Assembly: GCA_026008535.1 (NCBI GenBank)
Contig: BRKX01000011.1
Location: 44,624,183-44,688,182, forward strand
DNA: 64,000 nucleotides
Source: Perilla frutescens
Taxonomy: Eukaryota; Streptophyta; Magnoliopsida; Lamiales; Lamiaceae
Direction: 5' to 3'
Part shown: positions 58,048 through 64,000 of the stretch, one piece after another
Numbering within the stretch: the first letter of the stretch is position 1
Layout: each line of letters begins with the position of its first letter
Made by a program: the position numbers and the translations under genes
The notes under the pieces: generated by a model
The model's input: the letters and a program-made list of their open reading frames with translations, nothing else
The model's database searches: none
Told to the model about the DNA's origin: nothing

Positions 58048-58862
58048 TCCAGAATTCACAAAAACACCCAGAATGCAAGAATTCACCTTAAAATGCACTG
58101 ATACACAGAAAATTCACCAAAATAGCCAGAAAATTCACCAAGTAGCCAGAAAATTCACCAAATACCAAATTTTACCACAGAGGTAACAGGCTAACCACCA
58201 AGAAAAGCTTTAGGACAGGAGATAACACTCCACAGGCCCTAAGAAGGGTGCACAAGGGGAATTTAGAGCTGAGGCTATCCCAGTTCTCAGCACAGATTGA
58301 TCTGTGGAGCAGGGGTTCACTCAGGTCAATCCCAAAACCCTACTAGGCCACTAACAGGACTTAGGGACACTAAGTCTTAAACACAGCAAATCTGAAGCAG
58401 AGTTTTCAGATCAGATTCCTTCCAGGAATCACCACAAAAGCAATAAATCACCACCAGAGATTATGCAGATATCAAAAAGGCAGAATAACACCAAAACAAC
58501 CCAGAAAACCCCTTTTCTCAACTTAGAATCCCTTTCCAAGATTAGCTATCGGGGCAACCCGCTTTGAGGAGACCCACAGGAGAATCCAGACGGTCCCGAC
58601 CGTAAGCTATATCTTGGGAAAAGCTTGGAATACCAAGGGATATCCAGAGAGTAGAGAGGAAGCAAAAACAAAAGGCAGGATCGACAGATACCACAACTAG
58701 GAGTTTTTAGGGTTTCATAATTATACCAGAGCCGGTCTTCTCAGGCTGGAGAAGACCGGACTTACTAAAATTTTCAAGCCTAGGGGGGCGACTCGGCGCA
58801 GCCCTTACCGGCGGCGGGGTGGGGTAGATGTAGGCAGGAGGGTGCCCCGGCCAGGCCACAAC
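58048..58862 (-). other. Leader of the copia element
   Basis: Region between the primer site and the gag ATG, minus strand. It has CCA-rich and CCAGAAAATTCACCA repeats near 58090-58165 and no coding of its own. Confidence 0.6.
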
Positions 58863-58877
58863 CTGGCTCTGATACCA
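58863..58877 (-). promoter_or_regulatory. Primer binding site of the copia element (initiator tRNA-Met type)
   Basis: TGGTATCAGAGCCAG on the minus strand, one base after the CTAACA end of the 5' LTR. This is the classic copia primer site. Confidence 0.95.
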
Positions 58878-58878
58878 C

Positions 58879-59629
58879 TGTTAGGTATCAGGGCCTGGCT
58901 AGGGATTCACCGCTTGGTTTCCGGCCTCGGCGGTCTACCGCACTTGCTGCTCAAGCAGCTCAGAACTTAGGGCTTCATTTTCTTGTTCAGGGACACAACC
59001 TCAGACGCTAGATCATGAAGATCTAGGACTTCTTCTTCATAGGCTTGCTAGGTCAAGTGTGTATCTGTAGAGAACAGGCAGAGACATGAGTTAGATCGAG
59101 TAGATAAAAGAGATACACCCACACTGAAGCAACCAGAATATAGATATATGTAAAATAGAGAGAGATTTGAGAGAGAAATGTGCTCAGAGGCACTGGTGGG
59201 CTCAGATTCTCCCAGGCACGACGGCAAGGGGCAACTCCAGTGACTAATCGGACCCAGACCAGGAGGGGAGGGTGAGATGTACAGCTTTGAAGCTCCCACA
59301 GCCTTCTTCAACCCAGAGCAGACCCACAACCTCAACTCATAGGCCAACCAGGAACTCACAAGCAGAGATCCGACCAGAGAAACAGAGGGTTACAGTGGAG
59401 AAGCTCGGAGAAGAAGAATCAAAGGTAGGGTTTTCAGTGTGAGGCTTGAGAGAGATGAGAGAAGGCGCCGCATTTTGTAGAGGTGAGAGAGAGTAGCATT
59501 AGGAAAGTTAGGGTTAGGGTGATATATATGGGAGGGATACGGGTGTCGGGTAGTGGACTTAGGTTTAGCAGTTGGGCCAGAGAAATAATAGAAGATTGGG
59601 CCTAGAGCAAATTGGGCCAACATATCACA
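58879..59629 (-). repeat. 5' LTR of the complete copia element
   Basis: 751 bp, bounded by the primer site on one side and the TAGGG duplication on the other. About 14 differences from the 3' LTR. Confidence 0.92.
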
Positions 59630-59735
59630 TAGGGCTTACAAAGTGTGATTTACTTTTTTCTATGTTTTTTGTAAACGGTGCACACCTCTATCGGTAGCAG
59701 TTGCAGAGTATTCTCATTATCCGAAAAAAAAGAGA

Positions 59736-62005
59736 TAAAAAAACAACAATAAAACAAAACACAAAACGTCTCCAACCCACCGCTAGACTTCCCTCTATTG
59801 TGAGGGTAGGGGTGTGAAAAATACTCCTTTATGCCCCTCTTACCTTTTTTTCACATTTATTTTTTTTTTCTTTTTTTTTCATTTATTAAAAATAAACTTG
59901 TGTATTTTTTTTAGGTTTAATGTTATGCTTAGTTTCACTTAAAATAAATTACCTTGAACAGTGGTGATTCAATTCTTTTGATTCTCAGATATGATAATAA
60001 TAATTGAATAGTACGGATGTAAACAAAATCAAAATGAACGGTAGTGAATCAATTCCTTTAATTATCAGATAAGATTATATGATTGAATGGTGTAATGTAA
60101 ATAATATCATAATGACCAGTGGTAAAGTAATTATCACTTAATTATATTATGAAATGTTAGTTTGATTTCAAATAAGTTTATGGATCTCTAAATTAAAATA
60201 ATTTATATACAAATTAATATAATTTATGTATATTTTAATTATAGTTAAATAATACTAAATACTAAACATGAATATATTTAAACAAATATATATATATATA
60301 TACTATACAATAATTTGATAAAAAGAAATCAATATTAGAAAATATAAAAATGGAATATTTTCTTGTAGAGTGAAATTTAGAGTTGATGATTGGAGATGAA
60401 TTTACTCTCACACCGCATTTACATTTTGCTCTACATTATAAGGATTGATGTGTTTTTTGTTCTTTATTTATTTTTCTCTCTAATTTTCGTTTGCTTTTCC
60501 CATCGTTTGTTTTGATGAGTTTTTATTTTTCCCTGTAAACTTTTTTTTTTCTTGTGGTGGTTTAATAATATATATTCAGCTCATTTAATCTCTCTTTGGA
60601 GATTCTCTCATGCTAGTATTAATATTGCATGTTGTAGCATTAATTTCTCGAACAAATTAACGATTTTTCTTAATTTCCTTTTGCTATTAAACTTAATAAT
60701 ACACACCATGCATTATTGCAATTAGGAACATCTAGAACACCTATGAAATGAAAAATTGCAAAAATTCCTCCGCGTTTATATACATATGCATAGGAGGGAC
60801 TATCTTGAAAAGGAATCTTTAATTTTAAGAATATTCGGATTTAGGAGGGGCTAACGCATAAAAACCAAATAGTTGTGGCTAATGTGGAAAATAATCTCCG
60901 CCAACCGCGTAGGCGCACAGTGCCTACCGTGGACCGTGGTAATGTGTGACAATTGAGTAAAATAATATATAGTTCTTCCACAAATTACGTGGAGCTGCCT
61001 GTTTGGTTTGATAGTGATAGTTTTAGTTTTAGGTTAAATATAATAAACTTATGAGAATTGTATTTATTTTAAAAGTTTCCTCCATTTATACAAACATTTT
61101 TTACTTCAATTTCATATGATATCTCTTAAAATTATAATAAGAGAGAGAGAGCAGTAATTTTGTGCTTTTGTAATTTTTCCACAATTTTGCATACAATAAT
61201 ACAAACTTTTTTTTGGCATTTTATGCCATCAATCTCTTTCCAACAAATTAATCAAATTATCCAAGTTATCTCGCCACGGAGGCTGTAAACCTATAATGCC
61301 GCTTTATAATTTATAGGGGAGCTATGAAGTAAACGAGGTCATTTTAATAAGCTAACTAATCTAATATTTACATTTCTTTTACCCATAAAATAGTTCGAGT
61401 ATATATGATGATTCGAGACTGATCTTTATGCTTAATTTCGAAATTTGAAAATAATTAATTTAAACTTACATTACATGTTCAACTTGAGAGGGAAAAGGGT
61501 TTCTCAGTTTCGCGAACCTTCTTCTCGGTTACGAGGTTGCAACAAATATTAATTTTTATTAGTAATATGTAAATTTCAGTTTATGTTGATTTTATTAAGG
61601 AAAATTAAACTTTAATACTTATGTTTTGGATTTTTTTTTCAAGTAACCAACTTCAAAACTCACTTTTTAAAAAAATTTATAAATTTACGGTCTGAAAATC
61701 GTAAGTTATTGACACTATTTAAAATATTTTCTTAATTAAAGTGTTTTGTTTATGTGGGTGGGAAACTAAAAATATTTTTTAAAAAACATTTGCATAGGAT
61801 TTCAAACCTAAAAATTGATCAAATGTTAGATTGCAAATATTTTGAAAATGTGAATACTATTTTATTAATTTAAAAAAAATAAATTAATTTTTTTTAAAAC
61901 GCTCAAATATAGATATGAAAGTGTAATTTTCTCATTTCACTGATGAATGGTTTCTTCCCATTGAAAATACATTTTTATCTATTCTTCTATATAATAAGAC
62001 TGGAA
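59736..62005. other. Intergenic DNA
   Basis: AT-rich with no supported gene. Short homopolymer and TA tracts only. Confidence 0.55.
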
Positions 62006-62007
62006 AA

Positions 62008-62017
62008 AATCTATAAA
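62008..62017 (+). promoter_or_regulatory. TATA-like box of the second small gene
   Basis: ATCTATAAATAC, about 30 bp before a likely start near 62045 and 285 bp before the ATG. Confidence 0.45.
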
Positions 62018-62094
62018 TACGAGTCACCAATTCTTTATAACCCCACCTATCGCAGTAGACGCTTAATATTGGAGGATTTCAATTCGAAACAGGT

Positions 62095-62139
<45 letters not shown>
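62095..62139 (+). repeat. (CT)n tract in the leader or leader intron of the second small gene
   Basis: About 22 CT units with two interruptions. It starts at a possible splice donor (AAACAG then GTTCTC). A matching acceptor is TTTCATCAG at 62263-62271, so this may be a 5' leader intron. Confidence 0.6.
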
Positions 62140-62299
62140 ATAACGCACCTTTATACACACACACACGCTCATTAGTACATTTTTACCAGATCAAGTTCCT
62201 TTTTTTTGTGGGGGGAGATTTATATTGTTTCATATCTAAGACATTGATTCCGCTCTCTTGTTTCATCAGAGTAGGGGCCGGCCGCAGTTGAATTCGACA

Positions 62300-62491
62300 A
62301 TGATGACGTCCTTCGAGAATCTACCGCCGAAGAGAGGTGCGATTAAATCTCAGATTATGCAGGAATGGAGCTACGCTGTCGTTTCCATGAACTCCATGGC
62401 TGCCGACGTGCTCGGAGGTGTTGCGGCGTTTTGGTCACTCGTCGCCGTCTCATCGTACCTGCATTTTGGCTCGAATATAATTATTAAATAA
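62300..62491 (+). CDS. Small plant protein with PPKRGAIKSQI motif, 63 aa
   Basis: The start MMTSFENLPPKRGAIKSQIM was chosen because the ATG pair lies just after a probable acceptor (TTTCATCAG, 62263-62271). The upstream in-frame ATG at 62258 would be within the putative leader intron. Residues 9-19 carry PPKRGAIKSQI, matching P-RRGQVKAQI of the gene at 48875. The C-terminal half (VLGGVAAFWSLVAVSSYLHF) is hydrophobic enough for a single membrane-associated helix, unlike the Pro/Ser-rich tail of the other protein. The GC content is above its surroundings, a TATA-like box lies at 62008, and AAATAAA overlaps the stop codon. The function is unknown. A truncated or alternatively spliced form of a longer gene is possible. 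Confidence 0.6.
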   Translation: MMTSFENLPPKRGAIKSQIMQEWSYAVVSMNSMAADVLGGVAAFWSLVAVSSYLHFGSNIIIK

Positions 62492-63017
62492 AATGTTGTT
62501 GTGTGATTGAGAATGGGGTCCCACTAGGAGCATATTTAGTATTTACCCGTGTATGATCGGTTACTTCATTTGGTTTGGATTGGATTGGATTTACCGTTGT
62601 TATTGTTAATATATAAAAATAGTAATTTTAGATTAAAAATGTTATGATAATCACATCCATCAAGCATGAGAGTTACCACTTTTGGCCACAGTGTCTAAAA
62701 TAATATCCCCAGCAACACCCCAAGGACAACGGAGGTTTAGGGCGGACGGCATCACACGATACTCCAAAAATTATGTTTTTAATCAAACATAGTACCTATT
62801 TGCCTATTTTAATTTCTCACCTATACATAAAATTTACTGTGCCAGTCTCGATAATTCAATAATTCATTGCTATTCGTTTTAATAAATATTACCTTTTTTT
62901 TTTAAGTTCGTAAATATTGTTTTATTACAACCACTTTAGATATTCGCTTTTATGTATTTACTTATTTGGTAAAAATCCAACGTTCAGTTATTAAATTCTA
63001 AAATCAGCTCCTCCCAC
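62492..63017. other. Intergenic DNA downstream of the second small gene
   Basis: No further coding sequence. A short GGATTGGATTGGATT repeat lies near 62575. Confidence 0.5.
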
Positions 63018-63552
63018 CCGGACTGTGATCCTCTACTGTGGTCTCTTACACAGCATTTCATGCTGTGCCTTTTTTCCTTTAAAACTGTATCATTTTGTTA
63101 CAATTTTAATTTTTTTTCTTTTTTATATACTTTTTAAAAAACACACAAAAATAAATTTTTAAAACTACATATTATAATCCCATGAAAAGTCAACCAAGAG
63201 GAAGAGAAAGCTGAAAACAGAAAATTAAAATAATAAATCTCAATATTTAATAATTACCTTATAATAACTAAAAAATTAAATTAAAAAAAATTATAAACAC
63301 TAATTTTGAAACCCAATTCCTATTTAATAATCTAAGAAACTGAAAGAAAAATATAACCCTAAGTATGAAATAGTATGTTAATTAGATTTTTTTTAAAATC
63401 ATTAGTGTTTTATTTTGGAAAGAAAGAAATAAAAAAAAAAAAGAGAGAGAGAAGGAAGGGAAAAATTTGTGTCAAACTGCACCGTTTTTCTGTGAAAAAG
63501 GACACAACATGTGTTGCTGTGCAATGGACACTGTAGAGGATCATCATCCCCT
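63018..63552. mobile_element. Long-TIR non-autonomous element
   Basis: The left arm (about 63018-63100; GATCCTCTACTGTGGTC, then ACACAGCATTTCATGCTGTG, CCTTTTTTCC) is inverted in the right arm (about 63468-63552; reverse complement GATCCTCTACAGTGTCC, GCACAGCAACACATGTTGTG, TCCTTTTTCAC). The pairing extends roughly 80 bp at about 75% identity. The centre is AT-rich without coding. The family is not assigned and the outer limits are approximate. Confidence 0.6.
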
Positions 63553-64000
63553 CCCACCCACCCACCCACCCACACACGTATAAGGATCAAATGTAAATAT
63601 GATCCTAGTGTGTAAATTAGGGATTGATCTTATTCCTTGAATCTTGTTACATGTATGTTTATGATTAATTTTTATTTATTTTATACTTTATATTTATTTT
63701 GTAAAAAATCTCATTTTTGTCGTGCAAATTAATCAATATCTTAACAAATCTGACTTTCCTTAATTAACGTCATTTCCACACCTTTTCAATATTTGTGCAG
63801 CCGTATATTTTCAAAATTTTCACTATCAAACATTTGTCAATTTAATTAGTGAAGCATAGTGATTATTTTTATTTATTTTTGTAATGATATCTTCATTTTT
63901 TTTTCGTTCATATTATTGTAATGATTATTGTATCTTTTCATTTAATTTTTATTTTTCATAATATTTAATCATCACAATGATTATCCCAATGATTTTTAAG
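63553..64000. other. Intergenic DNA to the window edge
   Basis: A short CCCA repeat at 63553-63575, then AT-rich sequence in which I see nothing recognisable. Confidence 0.5.

Larger units (their letters stand above)
51213..59629 (-). mobile_element. Complete Ty1/copia element (Tork-like) with a solo LTR nested in gag
   Basis: Two LTRs of 751 bp (51213-51963 and 58879-59629) are flanked by the perfect 5-bp target duplication TAGGG (51208-51212 and 59630-59634). On the minus strand the LTR runs from TGTGATATG to CTAACA. The primer site TGGTATCAGAGCCAG (initiator tRNA-Met type) follows the 5' LTR after one base, and a purine tract precedes the 3' LTR. Gag and pol are in one frame apart from the nested solo LTR and one stop. 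By eye the LTRs differ at 14 positions (about 1.9%). The Tork-like placement is tentative. Confidence 0.92.
51104..59735 (+). mobile_element. SINE-like element, split by the copia insertion
   Basis: The left part (51104-51212) has TTGGGGGCAATCTAGTGG (A-box-like), AAGTTCGAATCTTACC (B-box-like, 51153-51168), and CGTTAGGTGTTCACTTG. The right part (59630 or 59635 to about 59735) continues CTTACAAAGTGTGATTTAC, then TGTAAACGGTGCACACCTC, ATTATCCG and an A-rich tail. Removing the copia element and one TAGGG gives a continuous element of about 210 bp with the layout of a tRNA-derived SINE. The head and tail resemble the element at 45398. Confidence 0.6.

Noticed and set aside
63402..63590. 62-codon minus-strand frame
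   Set aside because: Overlaps the right arm of the long-TIR element and a CCCA repeat. No domain.

Overview
This is a plant nuclear DNA window, almost certainly from a eudicot. It is AT-rich, full of AT, GA/CT and ATT microsatellites, and dominated by plant transposable elements. Several repeat types (a minus-strand retroelement ORF near 31 kb, the FAR1-like MULE, the gag-only LTR family) resemble repeats I associate with Lamiales genomes, but that placement is a hunch. No bacterial features, rRNA, tRNA or CRISPR are visible. Only two small host genes can be supported (about 48.9 kb and 62.3 kb). They share an N-terminal motif and a pyrimidine-rich leader and look like paralogues.

Layout. 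1-4040: AT-rich intergenic DNA with a fold-back element (2262-2723). 4041-22559: a Mutator-like (MULE) element with inverted ends of about 130 bp, two dense arrays of a TTTTAGCAC motif facing each other, duplicated exons resembling the N-terminal region of ULP1-protease-type MULE genes, and a FAR1-type transposase reduced to its two ends. Its right terminal repeat is split by a 13.2-kb gag-only LTR retrotransposon array (9295-22484) with the order LTR-gag-partial LTR-gag-LTR-gag-LTR and no pol. 23715-25874: a hAT-like non-autonomous element with a 234-bp tandem array inside. 26672-27364: a second fold-back element of the kind seen at 2.3 kb. 27699-32680: minus-strand LTR-type non-autonomous element with one LTR and a decayed ORF. 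32681-35160: 3' half of a minus-strand Ty1/copia element. 35162-42195: 5'-truncated Ty3/gypsy chromovirus with one 2.4-kb LTR, joined head-to-head to the copia fragment. 42196-51100: mostly intergenic, with a T-rich minisatellite, a SINE-like element swollen by internal repeats (45.4-46.2 kb) and the first small gene. 51104-59735: a SINE split by a complete copia element (51213-59629, 751-bp LTRs, TAGGG target duplication), whose gag is in turn split by a solo LTR of the gag-only family (55959-57303, TTTAT duplication). 59735-64000: intergenic, the second small gene, and a long-TIR element near 63.0-63.55 kb.

How it fits together. The window is a nest of transposons with a readable order of insertion: SINE, then copia, then the gag-only element (now a solo LTR), and MULE, then the gag-only element followed by unequal recombination. 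The gag-only family appears at two loci, has complete termini (LTR, tRNA-Asp-type primer site, polypurine tract) and no enzymes, so it must have moved using proteins from another element. The gypsy element keeps one reading frame of about 1,498 codons broken only by ten nonsense codons, which suggests decay by cytosine deamination. No cellular operon or pathway is encoded here.
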